From contig NZ_FOGS01000006.1 of the NCBI RefSeq assembly GCF_900111305.1, positions 1 to 64,000 of the forward strand: a stretch of 64,000 nt of DNA, in the 5' to 3' direction. How positions within the stretch are numbered: the first letter of the stretch is position 1; each line of letters starts with the position of its first letter. Source of the stretch: Vreelandella subterranea (lineage in GTDB: Bacteria; Pseudomonadota; Gammaproteobacteria; Pseudomonadales; Halomonadaceae). Positions 18,624 through 29,274 of the stretch are shown piece by piece. Position numbers and translations under genes: made by a program. Under the pieces are notes generated by a model that was not told where the DNA came from, did no database searches, and worked only from the letters and a program-made list of their open reading frames with translations.

Positions 18624-19802
18624 ATGACCACCACCGTAGCCCAACATACGCCTAGCTCTGCCCCCCAACAAACGCCCAGCGCGCAAGCGACGCCCGAGCG
18701 TCAAAACCTGTTGGGCATGTCGCGTGAGCAAATGGCGGCCTTTTTTGTCTCTATCGGCGAAAAGAAATTCCGTGCCGCCCAGGTGATGAAGTGGATTCAC
18801 ATCGAAGGGTGCGACGACTTCTCGGCGATGACCAACCTGTCAAAACCGCTGCGGGAAAAGCTCGCCCAGGTAGCGGAGATCCGCGGTCCGGGGGTGATCT
18901 ACGAGGGCACCTCGAGCGATGGTACGCGCAAGTGGGTGCTGGAAGTGGAGGACGGCAGCTACGTCGAGACCGTACTGATCCCCGCCGAGAACGGCAAGCG
19001 CCGCACACTGTGCGTCTCGTCGCAGGTCGGCTGCTCGCTGGACTGCAGTTTCTGTTCCACCGGCAAGCAAGGCTTTCAGCGTAACCTCACCGCCGCTGAA
19101 ATCATCGGCCAGGTCTGGGTCGCCCAGCGTAGCGTCGGGCCACGCCGGGACACCGCCAATCGGCCGGTGACCAATGTGGTCATGATGGGCATGGGCGAGC
19201 CGCTACTCAACTACGACAACGTCGTGTCGGCCATGAAACTCATGCTCGACGACGACGGTTATGGCCTGTCCAAGCGTCGGGTAACGCTCTCCACCTCGGG
19301 CGTGGTCCCCATGCTGGACAAACTCGGCGACGAGCTCGACGTCAGCCTGGCGGTGTCGCTTCACGCCGCCAACGATGAGCTGCGCAACGAACTCGTGCCG
19401 CTGAATCGCAAGTACAATATCCGGTCATTGATGGATGCCTGTCACCGCTATTTGGCCAAATGCCCCGAAAACCGGCTGGTGACCATCGAATATACCCTGA
19501 TCAAAGACGTCAATGATCAGCAAGAGCACGCCGAGCAGTTAGCAGCGCTGCTTGACGAGCTACCCTGTAAAATCAACTTGATTCCGTTCAACCCGTTCCC
19601 CCACTCCGGGTATGAAACACCATCGCGGAACCAGACGATGCGTTTCCAGCAGTGGCTGCACGACTTAGGCTACACTGCTCCCATTCGCTCGACGCGCGGC
19701 GACGATATTGATGCCGCCTGCGGACAGCTTGTCGGTCGGGTGAAGGATCGCACCAAACGCAGTGCCCGCTATATCCAATCGATTCAACTGGATGCTGACT
19801 AA
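18624..19802 (+). CDS. rlmN: Dual-specificity 23S rRNA A2503 / tRNA A37 C2-methyltransferase
   Basis: RlmN is a radical-SAM enzyme that methylates C2 of A2503 in 23S rRNA and of A37 in some tRNAs. The 392-residue protein has the radical-SAM cysteines C137-x3-C141-x2-C144 (CSLDCSFC), the SAM-binding [13 protein letters not shown] segment, and a C-terminal region with the methyl-carrying cysteine in DIDAACGQL. The first 30 residues are a low-complexity Thr/Gln/Pro extension before [15 protein letters not shown] chose ATG 18624 because the frame upstream runs into ndk and has no family similarity. Confidence 0.95.
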   Translation: MTTTVAQHTPSSAPQQTPSAQATPERQNLLGMSREQMAAFFVSIGEKKFRAAQVMKWIHIEGCDDFSAMTNLSKPLREKLAQVAEIRGPGVIYEGTSSDGTRKWVLEVEDGSYVETVLIPAENGKRRTLCVSSQVGCSLDCSFCSTGKQGFQRNLTAAEIIGQVWVAQRSVGPRRDTANRPVTNVVMMGMGEPLLNYDNVVSAMKLMLDDDGYGLSKRRVTLSTSGVVPMLDKLGDELDVSLAVSLHAANDELRNELVPLNRKYNIRSLMDACHRYLAKCPENRLVTIEYTLIKDVNDQQEHAEQLAALLDELPCKINLIPFNPFPHSGYETPSRNQTMRFQQWLHDLGYTAPIRSTRGDDIDAACGQLVGRVKDRTKRSARYIQSIQLDAD

Positions 19803-19898
19803 TGAGACGTCTTCTTGACTTCCGGTTGACACAGCGCTTTGATGGACACGGTTTAATTTAGCGATACCTCTTTTTACTGTTACCTTGCGAGGATCTAC

Positions 19899-20636
19899 AT
19901 GATGTGTCACCGCAGGCTTTACCACCCATCTCGGGTGCCCTTGCTCGCCGCGCTGGTCGGCAGCATGTGGCTAGCCGGCTGTGCCTCTTCCTCCAATGTA
20001 CCTTCCTCGCCGTCAACACCCGAGGCCGCCTCTGCCTATACTCAGCTGGGCGTTGCCTACCTGGAGCGCGACAACCTGCCAAGAGCCCTCAATGCCCTGG
20101 ACCGAGCGCTCGGGATCGCCCCCGACAACGCAGAAGCGCTGCAGGCCATCGCGCTGGTCTACCAGCGCCAAGGCGAAAGCAACCTGGCTGACCAGCACTT
20201 CCAGCGGGCGATAGAGACGGCACCTGATTTTACCCGGGCGCGTAACAATTACGCCGCGTTTCTTTACCAAGAGGGGCAAGTGGAAGCCGCCTGCAACCAG
20301 CTGGAAGTCGCTTCCCGGGATGCCCAGTACGATAATCGCACCCAGCTTTTTGCCAACTTGGGGCAATGCTATATGGCCCTGGGCGAAACAGAATTAGCGC
20401 GCGAGCAGTTTAGACGCGCGCAACAAATCGACCCGCGCAACCCACGCGGTTATTTAATGTTAGCTGAACTCGAATATTCACAGGGCAATTACGCCGAGGC
20501 ATGGTCACCGCTGCAAATGCACCTGCAGCTTGCCGGGCCGAGCCAGGAGGCGCTGACGCTGGCCATTGATATTGCGGAAGCCCGAGGCGATCGCGCCGCT
20601 GTGGCCGACTATCAACGTCAGTTGAGAGCCAATTGA
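19899..20636 (+). CDS. pilW: Type IV pilus pilotin-like TPR lipoprotein
   Basis: This is a 245-residue lipoprotein. The signal peptide ends in lipobox LAGC (about residue 28), followed by a Ser/Pro linker and about five tetratricopeptide repeats (for example AYTQLGVAYLERDNLPRALNALDRAL and the following NAEALQAIALVYQRQG). PilW/PilF proteins are outer-membrane pilotins that help the PilQ secretin assemble. The locus position (rlmN, this gene, rodZ, ispG) is the standard pilF position, which supports the name more than the TPRs alone. GAGGA lies ahead of the ATG, with a second ATG directly following. No other pilus genes are in this window. Confidence 0.85.
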   Translation: MMCHRRLYHPSRVPLLAALVGSMWLAGCASSSNVPSSPSTPEAASAYTQLGVAYLERDNLPRALNALDRALGIAPDNAEALQAIALVYQRQGESNLADQHFQRAIETAPDFTRARNNYAAFLYQEGQVEAACNQLEVASRDAQYDNRTQLFANLGQCYMALGETELAREQFRRAQQIDPRNPRGYLMLAELEYSQGNYAEAWSPLQMHLQLAGPSQEALTLAIDIAEARGDRAAVADYQRQLRAN

Positions 20637-20683
20637 GCGATGGATGCCCTGATCACCGATTATTTAATGAAGGATGCTCAGCC

Positions 20684-21709
20684 ATGAGCGAGACACTGTC
20701 ACAAGCGAGCGATACCCCAGACGTTAATGACTCCCCCGGCGAGCTGCTGGCCCGCCGACGTAAACAACTCGACATCAACCTGAACGATGCCGCTCGGGCG
20801 CTGAACCTGCGCCCTGCCGTCGTGGATGGTCTCGAGCGCGATGATTACAGCGAAATCCCGGTGGTGACCTATCGCCGCGGTTATCTGCGCGCCTATGCCA
20901 AGTATCTTGACCTTGATGAGCGACAGATACTTGAAGCTTACCGGGCACGCTTTGGCGAAGCCGATGTTGAGCGCAAAGTCACGCCGGTCGCCGTCACCAA
21001 GCCGCCCTCACGCCTGGGCGCCTGGTTGTTCAAGCTGGTCACGTTGTTGGTCATCGTGGCGTTGATTGCCGTTACCGTCATGTGGTGGCAGAGCCGCGGG
21101 GGGAGCGAGCTCCCCGACCTGGATTCATCGTCATCAATGGACGCACCCGCAGAGCAGGATCAGGCAGGGGATTTATCCAGCGAGCCCACGCAGACTGAAC
21201 CGGCTGTTTCGTCCAGCGAACCCGAAGAAGAAGCACCGACATTTGACGACCTGGTCGCTGAAGATGACACCAGCACAGCAGAGAGCAATCTTGCCGCTGA
21301 AAGCACCGCAGACGATACCAGCGAAACCAGTAACGATACCTCCTCAACCGAGCCTGACCCTGCATCGCTGGCCGATGGCGATGAGGCGACTCAGGCCAAC
21401 AATCTGGCAACAACGGATAGCGAGGATGATGACAGCAGCAACGATGACGGCAGCAACGACGCCAACCCTAACCTTCTGACGCTGACCTTCAACGAACAGT
21501 CATGGACCGAAATTATCGATGCTGACAACCAGCGCGTGCTGGTAGGACTTCAAGAACCTGGCACGTCTGCCAGTGTCGAAGGTCAGCCACCGTTCCGGCT
21601 CACAGTGGGCAACGTCACTGGCGTTGAAATGCGCTATCAAGGCGAAGACGTCGACTTGACCTCGCGCGCAGGCGCCAACAACGTGGCTCGCTTCACTCTG
21701 GGAGAGTAA
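20684..21709 (+). CDS. rodZ: Cytoskeletal protein RodZ
   Basis: RodZ anchors MreB and helps maintain rod shape. The 341-residue protein has a cytoplasmic helix-turn-helix (about residues 17-75: [25 protein letters not shown]), a basic patch and single membrane helix at about 108-132 ([20 protein letters not shown]). A long periplasmic linker rich in Ser, Glu and Asp (about 135-260) comes next, then a C-terminal DUF4115 beta domain ([20 protein letters not shown]). The very acidic linker fits a salt-tolerant host. ATG 20684 gives the normal N-terminus; the frame also opens at the end of the previous gene. Confidence 0.93.
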   Translation: MSETLSQASDTPDVNDSPGELLARRRKQLDINLNDAARALNLRPAVVDGLERDDYSEIPVVTYRRGYLRAYAKYLDLDERQILEAYRARFGEADVERKVTPVAVTKPPSRLGAWLFKLVTLLVIVALIAVTVMWWQSRGGSELPDLDSSSSMDAPAEQDQAGDLSSEPTQTEPAVSSSEPEEEAPTFDDLVAEDDTSTAESNLAAESTADDTSETSNDTSSTEPDPASLADGDEATQANNLATTDSEDDDSSNDDGSNDANPNLLTLTFNEQSWTEIIDADNQRVLVGLQEPGTSASVEGQPPFRLTVGNVTGVEMRYQGEDVDLTSRAGANNVARFTLGE

Positions 21710-21716
21710 CCGACTT

Positions 21717-22832
21717 ATGCACGCTCATTCGCCCATCAAGCGCCGGGCTTCGCGCCAAATCCATGTGGGGAACGTTGCCGTTGGCGGAGATGCGCCCATC
21801 GCCGTTCAGAGCATGACCAACACGGACACACTGGACGTCGAGGCGACCGTTGCGCAAATAGCCCAGTTGGAGAAAGCCGGGGCTGATATCGTTCGCGTGT
21901 CAGTGCCCGACATGGACGCTGCCGAGGCCTTTGGCAAAATCAAGCGCCAGGCCAACGTGCCGCTGGTCGCCGACATCCACTTTGACTATAAAATCGCCCT
22001 GCGCGTGGCCGAGCTGGGCGTTGACTGCCTGCGCATCAATCCTGGCAACATTGGTCGGGAAGACCGCGTCCGCGCGGTGGTCAGCGCGGCTCGCGAGCAC
22101 GGCATTCCCCTCCGTATCGGCGTGAACGCGGGGTCTCTCGAGAAAGACCTGCAGAAGAAATACGGCGAACCGACACCGGCAGCCCTGGTCGAATCGGCGA
22201 TGCGCCATATCGACTACCTGGATCGCCTGGATTTCCCCGACTTCAAGGTCAGCGTCAAGGCCTCGGACGTGTTCATGGCCGTGGCCGCCTACCGCGACCT
22301 GGCAACGCGCATTGAACAGCCGCTACATCTGGGCATTACCGAAGCCGGCGGACTACGCTCCGGTACGGTCAAATCCTCCATTGGCCTTGGCATGCTGCTG
22401 ATGGATGGCATTGGCGATACGATTCGCGTCTCGCTCGCGGCTGACCCGGTGGAGGAAATCAAGGTCGGCTACGACATGCTGAAGAGCCTCAAGCTGCGCT
22501 CCAAAGGCATCAACTTTATTGCCTGCCCAAGCTGCTCGCGGCAGAATTTCGATGTCATCAGCACCATGAACCAGCTTGAAGAACGGCTGGAAGACGTCAT
22601 GACACCGCTTGACGTGTCGGTCATTGGCTGTGTCGTCAACGGGCCTGGCGAAGCCAAGGAAACCGACATTGGCCTGACCGGCGGCAGCCCCGCCAATCTG
22701 GTGTATATCGACGGCAAGCCGTCCAGCAAATTGCGCAACGACCACCTTGTCGATGACTTGGAGCGGCTGATCCGCGACAAAGTACGTGAAAAACAGCAGC
22801 AGGAAGACAACACGATCGCCCGCAGCGTTTAA
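21717..22832 (+). CDS. ispG: 4-hydroxy-3-methylbut-2-enyl diphosphate synthase
   Basis: IspG performs the penultimate step of the MEP isoprenoid pathway, reductive ring opening of MEcPP to HMBPP, using a [4Fe-4S] cluster. The 371-residue protein shows the TIM-barrel start [17 protein letters not shown] and the cluster cysteines in [10 protein letters not shown] and [11 protein letters not shown]. It starts 7 bp after rodZ with GGGAGAG as ribosome site. As an Fe-S enzyme it depends on the cluster assembly system, which in this window is incomplete. Confidence 0.97.
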   Translation: MHAHSPIKRRASRQIHVGNVAVGGDAPIAVQSMTNTDTLDVEATVAQIAQLEKAGADIVRVSVPDMDAAEAFGKIKRQANVPLVADIHFDYKIALRVAELGVDCLRINPGNIGREDRVRAVVSAAREHGIPLRIGVNAGSLEKDLQKKYGEPTPAALVESAMRHIDYLDRLDFPDFKVSVKASDVFMAVAAYRDLATRIEQPLHLGITEAGGLRSGTVKSSIGLGMLLMDGIGDTIRVSLAADPVEEIKVGYDMLKSLKLRSKGINFIACPSCSRQNFDVISTMNQLEERLEDVMTPLDVSVIGCVVNGPGEAKETDIGLTGGSPANLVYIDGKPSSKLRNDHLVDDLERLIRDKVREKQQQEDNTIARSV

Positions 22833-22867
22833 GCACGACGCGGGATAGCCGACCCAGGGAGTTTGCC

Positions 22868-24163
22868 TTGAGCAAGTCTGTAGCAAAAAAAATTCAAGCC
22901 ATTCGAGGCATGAACGATCTATTGCCCAGCGAGAGCCCTCGCTGGCAATTTTTTGAAGGAATAGTCCGCCAGTTGATGCAGCGTTACGGTTTTGCGGAAA
23001 TCCGCACGCCGATCGTCGAGCAGACGGCGCTGTTTGCACGCTCCATCGGCGAAGTCACCGACATTGTCGAAAAGGAGATGTATACCTTCGAAGACCGAAA
23101 CGGAGACAGCCTTACCCTGCGTCCCGAAGGTACCGCCAGCTGCGTACGCGCGGCCATGGAAAACGGGCTTCTGTACAACCAGACCCAGCGGTTGTGGTAC
23201 CAGGGGCCGATGTTTCGCCATGAGCGGCCCCAGAAGGGCCGCTACCGCCAGTTTCACCAGGTCGGTATCGAGGCTTACGGTTTTGAAGGCCCGGACATTG
23301 ATGCCGAAGTGATTCTGCTCTCTGCTCGGCTGTGGAAAGAGCTGGGGCTGATGGAGCATGTCACCCTCGAGCTTAACTCGCTGGGCTCAAGCGAAGCCCG
23401 CGCGGCTTACCGCGACAAGCTGGTCGCCTATTTCGAGCAGCACCGCGACGTCCTCGACGAGGACGCCAAGCGGCGGCTGACCAGCAATCCGCTGCGCATT
23501 CTCGACTCCAAGAACCCTGCCATGGCGGAGATGCTCGACGGCGCACCACGCTTACTGGATAACCTCGACGAGCCCTCGCAGGCCCACTTTGAGCAGCTAA
23601 AAGCCATGCTCGACGCGGCGGGTATTGCCTATGTCATCAACCCGCGGCTGGTTCGCGGTCTCGACTACTACTCGCGCACCGTCTTTGAGTGGACCACGAC
23701 AGCGCTGGGCAGCCAGGGCACCGTATGCGCTGGCGGCCGCTACGACGGCCTCGTCGAGCAGTTGGGCGGCAAACCCACTCCAGGAGTTGGTTTTGCCATG
23801 GGTGTTGAACGCCTGATCCTGCTGCTCGAGACCCTTGATTTAATCCCCGACGAAGCGGGCAGCGACGTGTATTTGCTGGCGATGGACGATACCGCGACGG
23901 TCGCCGCGATCACCCTGGCCGAGCAGCTTCGCAGTGAACTGCCCTGGCTTCGCCTGCAACTGCATTGCGGCGGCGGCAGTTTCAAGAGCCGCATGAAAAA
24001 AGCCGATAAAAGCGGTGCCGCGTATGCCCTTCTGCTTGGCGAAGACGAAATAGCCGAGCACACCGTCACGCTCAAGGCCCTGCGCGACGACCAGGCACAG
24101 CAACGCGTTCCCCAGGCAATGCTGGCCCACACGCTCAGCGAGCGGCTGCCCAACACACCATAA
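22868..24163 (+). CDS. hisS: Histidyl-tRNA synthetase (TTG start)
   Basis: This class II synthetase charges tRNA-His. The 431-residue protein has the N-terminal [12 protein letters not shown], motif 2 with [16 protein letters not shown], the histidine-specific [15 protein letters not shown], and [13 protein letters not shown] with motif 3 ([13 protein letters not shown]). A C-terminal anticodon-binding domain follows. The start is TTG at 22868, directly preceded by AGGGAG; no in-frame ATG occurs until the conserved region. It lies between ispG and yfgM as in related genomes. Confidence 0.96.
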   Translation: MSKSVAKKIQAIRGMNDLLPSESPRWQFFEGIVRQLMQRYGFAEIRTPIVEQTALFARSIGEVTDIVEKEMYTFEDRNGDSLTLRPEGTASCVRAAMENGLLYNQTQRLWYQGPMFRHERPQKGRYRQFHQVGIEAYGFEGPDIDAEVILLSARLWKELGLMEHVTLELNSLGSSEARAAYRDKLVAYFEQHRDVLDEDAKRRLTSNPLRILDSKNPAMAEMLDGAPRLLDNLDEPSQAHFEQLKAMLDAAGIAYVINPRLVRGLDYYSRTVFEWTTTALGSQGTVCAGGRYDGLVEQLGGKPTPGVGFAMGVERLILLLETLDLIPDEAGSDVYLLAMDDTATVAAITLAEQLRSELPWLRLQLHCGGGSFKSRMKKADKSGAAYALLLGEDEIAEHTVTLKALRDDQAQQRVPQAMLAHTLSERLPNTP

Positions 24164-24245
24164 ACGGGTGGCAGGCATGGCCTGCCTCTCAACCCATCAT
24201 GACCGTTGCCGTAAGCGGCGGTTATTGCTGAATAGGAGACCGCCC

Positions 24246-24902
24246 GTGGCGGATAGAAGCGAAGACGAACAGCTGGACGTGATCAAGCGCTGGTGGAAAG
24301 AAAACGGCACGTCGCTGATCGCTGGCGCTGCACTGGCGGCAGCCGGCGTATTCGGCTGGAACGCCTGGCAGGATTATCAAGCCGACAAAGCCGAGGCGGC
24401 CTCAGTACGCTATCAGCAGTTGGTTAGCCTCGCCGTCGGCAATGAGCTCGTAGGCGACCAGCTCAGCGAAGCCCGTGAGATGGTCGACGAGATTGTCAGT
24501 GAGCACGACAGCACCCTGTACGCTGAGTTGGCCTTGCTGCTTGATGCCCGCCTGGCTGTCCAGCAGGATGATCTTGACAGCGCCGTAGCGTCGCTTACCC
24601 AGGTGGCCGAATCCTCTTCGCGGCGCTATGTACAAAGCCTTGCCTGGCTGCGGTTAGCGCGTCTTGCCATTGCCAACGAGGACCCCGAACGCGCGCTCGA
24701 ATTACTCGATGAACCGATTACCGAATCCCTGGCAGCCCAGCAAGCCAACGTGCGAGGCGACGCTCACATGGCACTTGGCCAGCACGACCAGGCTCGCAAC
24801 GCCTGGCAGGATGCTCTCGAGCTGGCGCAGCAGCAAGGCCAGCCGTTATACGGCGTGCAGTTCAAGCTTGACGATCTCGGCGCTGAGGAGACAGCTCAAT
24901 GA
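24246..24902 (+). CDS. yfgM: YfgM/Tol-Pal-like TPR membrane protein, ancillary SecYEG subunit
   Basis: This is a 218-residue inner membrane protein. It has an acidic cytoplasmic N-terminus (EDEQLDVIKRWWKENG), one membrane helix at about residues 22-38, and a periplasmic helical domain of TPR-like pairs. YfgM works with PpiD next to the Sec channel in periplasmic protein quality control. GTG 24246 is preferred because AGGAG stands eight bases before it and the WWKENG motif then falls at its normal position; an in-frame ATG at 24168 lacks this support. The stop overlaps the bamB start (ATGA). Confidence 0.92.
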   Translation: MADRSEDEQLDVIKRWWKENGTSLIAGAALAAAGVFGWNAWQDYQADKAEAASVRYQQLVSLAVGNELVGDQLSEAREMVDEIVSEHDSTLYAELALLLDARLAVQQDDLDSAVASLTQVAESSSRRYVQSLAWLRLARLAIANEDPERALELLDEPITESLAAQQANVRGDAHMALGQHDQARNAWQDALELAQQQGQPLYGVQFKLDDLGAEETAQ

Positions 24903-26110
24903 AATCCCGGTTTTCAACATCAATGTTTTCAACACCTGCATTCTCGAAACGCACTTTTTCAACCCCCGTCATGCGTGCGGCCCTGGGCGCCGCTGCACTG
25001 GCCCTGCTGGCTGGCTGCGCGAGCAAAAGCGAACCCGCTTACACGCCCAAAGAACTTCAAAGCTTCGAAGCAAGCTCAAGCCTTGAAACCCGCTGGCAAC
25101 AGGACGTAGGCGACGGCCTTGGCCGCGCGCGTTACCCCATTGCGCCAGCGCGCGAAGGCGATAACGTCTTCGCCGCCGACGCGCAGGGCGTGGTGATGTC
25201 GTTTGCCGCTGACAACGGCCAGGAGCGCTGGGAAGTCGACCTGGACACGCCCATCTCCAGTGCCCTGACCGCGATTGCCGGTCAGGTATATCTGGGCACG
25301 CGCAACGGCGAAGTCATTTCTCTGAACCAGAGCGACGGCAGCGTTAACTGGCGCTCTAGGGTCTCAAGCGAAGTGCTGGCAGCCCCCCAGGCCAACCCGG
25401 AACTGTTGGTCGTGCAAAGCATCGACGGCCGGGTGACCGCCCTTGACCGCGCAAGCGGTGACGAGCGCTGGGTATTTTCCAGTTCACTGCCATCACTGAC
25501 GCTGCGTGGCACCGGCACGCCTCTGGTGATCGAGCCGGTCAGCTTTGTCGGCCTGGCCAACGGTCGGTTGACGACGATCGACAATCGCAACGGCCAGCCA
25601 TTGTGGGATATGCAAATCGCCACGCCGCAAGGTCGGAGCGAAGTCGAGCGCCTTGTCGACCTTGCGGGCCAGCCGATTCTCAGTCGGGAAGGCCGCCTGT
25701 TCGTGACCAGCTATAACGGCCAGGTAGCGGCACTGGAGGCAACCCGTGGCAGCATCATTTGGGAGCGCGAGCTCTCCAGCCGCCACACGCCCTTACTGGT
25801 GGGTGATCTGCTGTTCGTGGTTACCGACAACAGCCATGTCGTGGCGCTTGATAGCAACAACGGCCAGGAAGTCTGGCGGAACGATGCCCTGGAAGATCGC
25901 TGGCTGACGGCCCCCGCCTTCGCCGACGGGCGTTTGGTGATGGGTGACTTTGAAGGCTATGTGCACCTGATCGACGCCCGCGAAGGTGACCTGGTGGGTC
26001 GCACCCGGGTCGACAGCTCGGGCATTAGCGTCCCGGCGGTTACTGAAGGCGACGTGATTCACGTGCTGGCCAATGACGGACATTTTGAAACGCTGGAAGT
26101 CTCTCCATGA
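24899..26110 (+). CDS. bamB: Outer membrane protein assembly lipoprotein BamB
   Basis: BamB is a beta-propeller lipoprotein of the BAM complex that inserts outer membrane proteins. The 403-residue protein has lipobox LLAGC at C40, then repeated WD/PQQ-like blades ([40 protein letters not shown]). The N-terminus before the hydrophobic signal core is unusually long and repeats the pattern FST/S-x-F ([20 protein letters not shown]). GAGGAG precedes ATG 24899, so I keep this start, but ATG 24971 would give a normal-length signal peptide. It overlaps yfgM and der by 4 bp each. Confidence 0.94.
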   Translation: MKSRFSTSMFSTPAFSKRTFSTPVMRAALGAAALALLAGCASKSEPAYTPKELQSFEASSSLETRWQQDVGDGLGRARYPIAPAREGDNVFAADAQGVVMSFAADNGQERWEVDLDTPISSALTAIAGQVYLGTRNGEVISLNQSDGSVNWRSRVSSEVLAAPQANPELLVVQSIDGRVTALDRASGDERWVFSSSLPSLTLRGTGTPLVIEPVSFVGLANGRLTTIDNRNGQPLWDMQIATPQGRSEVERLVDLAGQPILSREGRLFVTSYNGQVAALEATRGSIIWERELSSRHTPLLVGDLLFVVTDNSHVVALDSNNGQEVWRNDALEDRWLTAPAFADGRLVMGDFEGYVHLIDAREGDLVGRTRVDSSGISVPAVTEGDVIHVLANDGHFETLEVSP

Positions 26111-27510
26111 CACCTGTGATTGCGCTAGTTGGCCGCCCTAACGTGGGCAAGTCGACGCTGTTTAACCGCCTTACCCGCTCGCGGGATGCGCTGGTCGCCG
26201 ACTTTCCTGGCCTGACCCGTGATCGCAAGTATGGCAACGGCATGCTGGGCAATAAAGCCTATACGGTGATCGATACCGGCGGCATCAGCGGCGACGAACA
26301 AGGCATCGATGCGGCCATGGCGGAGCAATCGCTGGCCGCCATCGACGAAGCGGATATCGTGCTGTTCATGGTCGATGCGCGGGCCGGGTTGAACATGGCC
26401 GATGAGGCCATTGCCAATCACCTGCGGGTCAACCAGAAGAAAACCTGGCTGGTGGTCAACAAGACCGATGGGTTGGAAGAGCACTCGGCCATGGGCGATT
26501 TCTGGTCGCTTGGCCTGGGTGACCCATGGCCGATTGCGGCGGCTCACGGTCGCAACGTCTCGACCCTGATGGATACGGTGCTCGAGCCCTTCCCCGAACG
26601 CGATGCCGACATACCCGCCGACACCGGCACCAAGGGCATTCGTATCGGCGTGATCGGGCGGCCCAATGTGGGAAAATCGACCCTGGTCAACCGCCTGCTG
26701 GGCGAAGAGCGTGTGGTCGTCTTCGATGAAGCCGGTACCACGCGTGACGCCATCGAGATTCCTTTCGAGCGCCGCGGCAAGCCTTATGTACTGGTTGATA
26801 CCGCCGGGGTCCGGCGACGCAAGAACGTCAGTGAAGTGGCCGAAAAGTTTTCCATCATCAAGACCCTGGACGCCATTAAGGAATGCCATGTGGCGGTAAT
26901 GGTGCTGGATGCGCGCAGTGGGCTGGTCGAGCAGGACCTGCACCTGCTCGATTACGTGCTTACCTCCGGCCGTGCCCTGGTGCTGGCCGTCAATAAATGG
27001 GACGGACTGGAAAGCGAAGCCAAGGACAAGATGCGTAACGAGATCAAGCGCCGCCTGGGCTTTGCCGACTATGCCGAGATGCACTTTATCTCGGCGCTGC
27101 ACGGCACGGCGGTAGGCGATCTCTATCCGTCGATCGAACGTGCCTTCAATGCCGCCAACGCCCACTGGTCCACCAATCGCCTGACCACGCTGCTTCAGGA
27201 TGCCGTCAGCCAGCACCCGCCACCGATGATTCACGGACGACGCATCAAGCTGCGCATGGCCCACCAGGGCGGCAGCAATCCACCGATCATCGTCGTTCAC
27301 GGCAATCAGACCGAGGCACTGCCGGACGCCTACCGCCGCTACCTGACGAACACCTTCCGCAAGGTGTTGAAAGTGCGCGGCACGCCCATGCGCTTCGAGT
27401 TTCGCTCCGGCAACAATCCCTTCGATCACATGGCAGGCGCCAGCGACAAGGAAAAAGCCAAAAAGCGCGAGCTCAACCGTACCAAAGAGGCACGCAAAAG
27501 CCGTCGTTGA
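26107..27510 (+). CDS. der: Ribosome biogenesis GTPase Der (EngA)
   Basis: Der matures the 50S subunit. The 467-residue protein contains two consecutive GTPase domains, each with GRPNVGKST (about residues 8-16 and 182-190), NKxD motifs (NKTDG and NKWDG), and a C-terminal KH-like domain ending in a basic tail ([11 protein letters not shown]). It begins within the stop of bamB (ATGA) and ends the hisS-yfgM-bamB-der run, followed by a strong terminator. Confidence 0.97.
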   Translation: MTPVIALVGRPNVGKSTLFNRLTRSRDALVADFPGLTRDRKYGNGMLGNKAYTVIDTGGISGDEQGIDAAMAEQSLAAIDEADIVLFMVDARAGLNMADEAIANHLRVNQKKTWLVVNKTDGLEEHSAMGDFWSLGLGDPWPIAAAHGRNVSTLMDTVLEPFPERDADIPADTGTKGIRIGVIGRPNVGKSTLVNRLLGEERVVVFDEAGTTRDAIEIPFERRGKPYVLVDTAGVRRRKNVSEVAEKFSIIKTLDAIKECHVAVMVLDARSGLVEQDLHLLDYVLTSGRALVLAVNKWDGLESEAKDKMRNEIKRRLGFADYAEMHFISALHGTAVGDLYPSIERAFNAANAHWSTNRLTTLLQDAVSQHPPPMIHGRRIKLRMAHQGGSNPPIIVVHGNQTEALPDAYRRYLTNTFRKVLKVRGTPMRFEFRSGNNPFDHMAGASDKEKAKKRELNRTKEARKSRR

Positions 27511-27546
27511 GCGTTTTCCCGCCCGTCAGGAAGCTGCTCACTGACT

Positions 27547-27580
27547 AACGCCTGCGAGGCAAAACCCGCAGGCGTTTTTT
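27547..27580 (+). terminator. Rho-independent terminator after der
   Basis: A 10-bp stem AACGCCTGCG (27547-27556) with CGCAGGCGTT (27567-27576) runs into TTTTTT. Confidence 0.92.
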
Positions 27581-27605
27581 GGTGTCCGAAAGGTAACAAT
27601 TTCGC

Positions 27606-27634
27606 TTGACAGAACGTCGTCCTGGGCCTCAAAT
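27606..27634 (+). promoter_or_regulatory. Candidate promoter of the lipoprotein gene
   Basis: A perfect TTGACA (27606-27611), 17 bp spacer and TCAAAT (four of six matches) lie 59 bp before the gene and just after the der terminator. Confidence 0.5.
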
Positions 27635-27692
27635 AGCGGCGCTTTCAGCCCCACCTTCATTTAACGTTGGCACTTTCTCAAAAGGGACTGCT

Positions 27693-28307
27693 ATGACCCG
27701 CATCATGCGCCGCTGGCGTTGGCTGACCGTTTTTGGCCTGGCCAGCCTGCTCACGGGCTGTCTCGCCCTGCCCCAAACCGGCCTGTTTGCCTTTCGTTTG
27801 GCGGTCACCTCACTGGGGGTCGAGGATGTTCGCATTGGTCCTTACCGTATCAATGCAGGCCTGGACACAAGCGATTTAACCAGCCTGATCGCTTCCAGCC
27901 TTGGCGCCGGTAGCCTGCCCGTTCAGGCGACCATTGCCATGGGGCTGGGCCTGCCTGCGGGCATGCCCCCGGTGGAGATGTCGGGCTTTCGCTGGATGCT
28001 CGACATGCCTGGCGTTGATCCTGTACAGGGAAACTATGAGCAGGACGTCACGCTAACCTCTGGCGACGATGCCAATTTACGCCTGCCGGTTGCCTTTGAT
28101 GTCCTCGCCACCGACACCCAACGCATGGCGCCCATGCTGGAGCTTGCCAGCCAGTTGGCCACCCAGGGAGAGCTACCGCCCGGCAGTCAACTGGCCATCA
28201 CGCCAGGGGATCTGCGCGGTTTAGGCATGCGGCTTCCTGCTGGTTTGCTGACACCCACCATTCGCCTCAACGTGGGCGCCGATGGGCAGTTGGTACCACA
28301 AGGCTAA
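27693..28307 (+). CDS. Hypothetical lipoprotein
   Basis: I do not recognise this 204-residue protein. A basic N-terminus (MTRIMRRWRW) is followed by a hydrophobic core and lipobox LLTGC with C23, so it should be a lipoprotein. The mature part is poor in charged residues, has many Leu, Gly and Pro, and contains a segment VRIGPYRINAGLDTSDLTSLI and a later VEMSGFRWMLDMPGVDPVQGN. It has no membrane helix beyond the signal peptide. It has its own candidate promoter and AAAGGGA ahead of ATG 27693. The 3' end overlaps the convergent DUF815 gene by 4 bp. A lipid- or cell-envelope-related beta fold is possible but unproven. Confidence 0.75.
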   Translation: MTRIMRRWRWLTVFGLASLLTGCLALPQTGLFAFRLAVTSLGVEDVRIGPYRINAGLDTSDLTSLIASSLGAGSLPVQATIAMGLGLPAGMPPVEMSGFRWMLDMPGVDPVQGNYEQDVTLTSGDDANLRLPVAFDVLATDTQRMAPMLELASQLATQGELPPGSQLAITPGDLRGLGMRLPAGLLTPTIRLNVGADGQLVPQG

Positions 28308-29176
28308 GTGCCGTCAGCCAACCCTTTGCGGCCTACCCAGTGGGCCGCAAACTGCCAGGCGGTGCGGCCGCTGCGCCCGCCTCGCAGGGTCGCAAAGCGC
28401 AGCGCTTCGGCACGCGCCTCATCATCCCAACTGACGTTCTCGCTGCTCACCCGCGCGACCCAATGAGCGCACACGTCCAGATAGGTTGCCTGGTTAAAGG
28501 GATGAAAGCTGAGCCATAGCCCAAAGCGGTCCGACAGCGAGATTTTCTCTTCCACCGCATCGCCATGGTGCAATTCCTCACCTACCAGCTGCGAGCCGCT
28601 GTTGTCGTCCATCGATTCGGGCAGCAAATGACGACGGTTCGAGGTGGCATACAGCAATACGTTTTCCGGCGGGCCGGTGAGCGCCCCATCGAGTACGCTC
28701 TTGAGCGCCTTGTAGGCATCGTCGTTGCCCTCGAAAGAGAGGTCGTCACAGTACACGACGAAACGTTGTGGCTGATGACGCAGCTGTTCGACCAGTACCG
28801 GCAAGCTGGCGAGTTCATGGCGGTCAATCTGAACCAGGCGTAGCCCCTCACCTGCCAGTGCGTTAAGCAGCGCGCGTACCACCGACGACTTGCCGCTGCC
28901 TCGCGCGCCCCACAGTAGCGCGTGGTTGGCAGGCAAGCCTTGTAAAAACGCCCGGGTATTATCCACCAGCGCCTGCTTTTGCCGCTCAATGCCCAGCAGG
29001 TCGTCCAGCGTTAACGCGTCCCTTGGCGGCACCGCCACCAGACGCCCGCCCAGTGGGTGACGCTGCCACAGTGCGGCGACTTCCGTCTGCCAGTTAACCG
29101 GTTCGGCCGCAGGTGGTAACCAATGATCCAGTCGATCGAGTAAACGGGTTAAACGCTGGCTTAATTCGGCATCCAT
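28304..29176 (-). CDS. DUF815-family AAA ATPase
   Basis: This is a 290-residue P-loop ATPase of the DUF815 group. Walker A GARGSGKSS lies at about residue 90, and the Walker B-like segment (FVVYCDDLSFEGNDDAYKALKSVLDG) follows. Sensor-region YATSNRRHLLPESM is also visible. DUF815 proteins are ATPases of uncertain role in many proteobacteria; structural relatives are AAA loaders or remodellers. It is divergent from the M48 protease gene and ends against the lipoprotein gene. Nothing nearby reveals a partner. Confidence 0.85.
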   Translation of the reverse strand: MDAELSQRLTRLLDRLDHWLPPAAEPVNWQTEVAALWQRHPLGGRLVAVPPRDALTLDDLLGIERQKQALVDNTRAFLQGLPANHALLWGARGSGKSSVVRALLNALAGEGLRLVQIDRHELASLPVLVEQLRHQPQRFVVYCDDLSFEGNDDAYKALKSVLDGALTGPPENVLLYATSNRRHLLPESMDDNSGSQLVGEELHHGDAVEEKISLSDRFGLWLSFHPFNQATYLDVCAHWVARVSSENVSWDDEARAEALRFATLRGGRSGRTAWQFAAHWVGRKGLADGT

Positions 29177-29274
29177 AACGACTCTCTTGGTGAATTATTC
29201 GCATGAGGATTGATTTACCCTGTACAGCCGTTATCTTGGGGCAAGGAATTCACTTTCACAAAAGGAAATACGCC

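Noticed and set aside
19825-19860. Promoter for pilW from TTGACA near 19825
   Set aside because: The only TATAAT-like sequence lies about 20 bp downstream, too far for a normal spacer.
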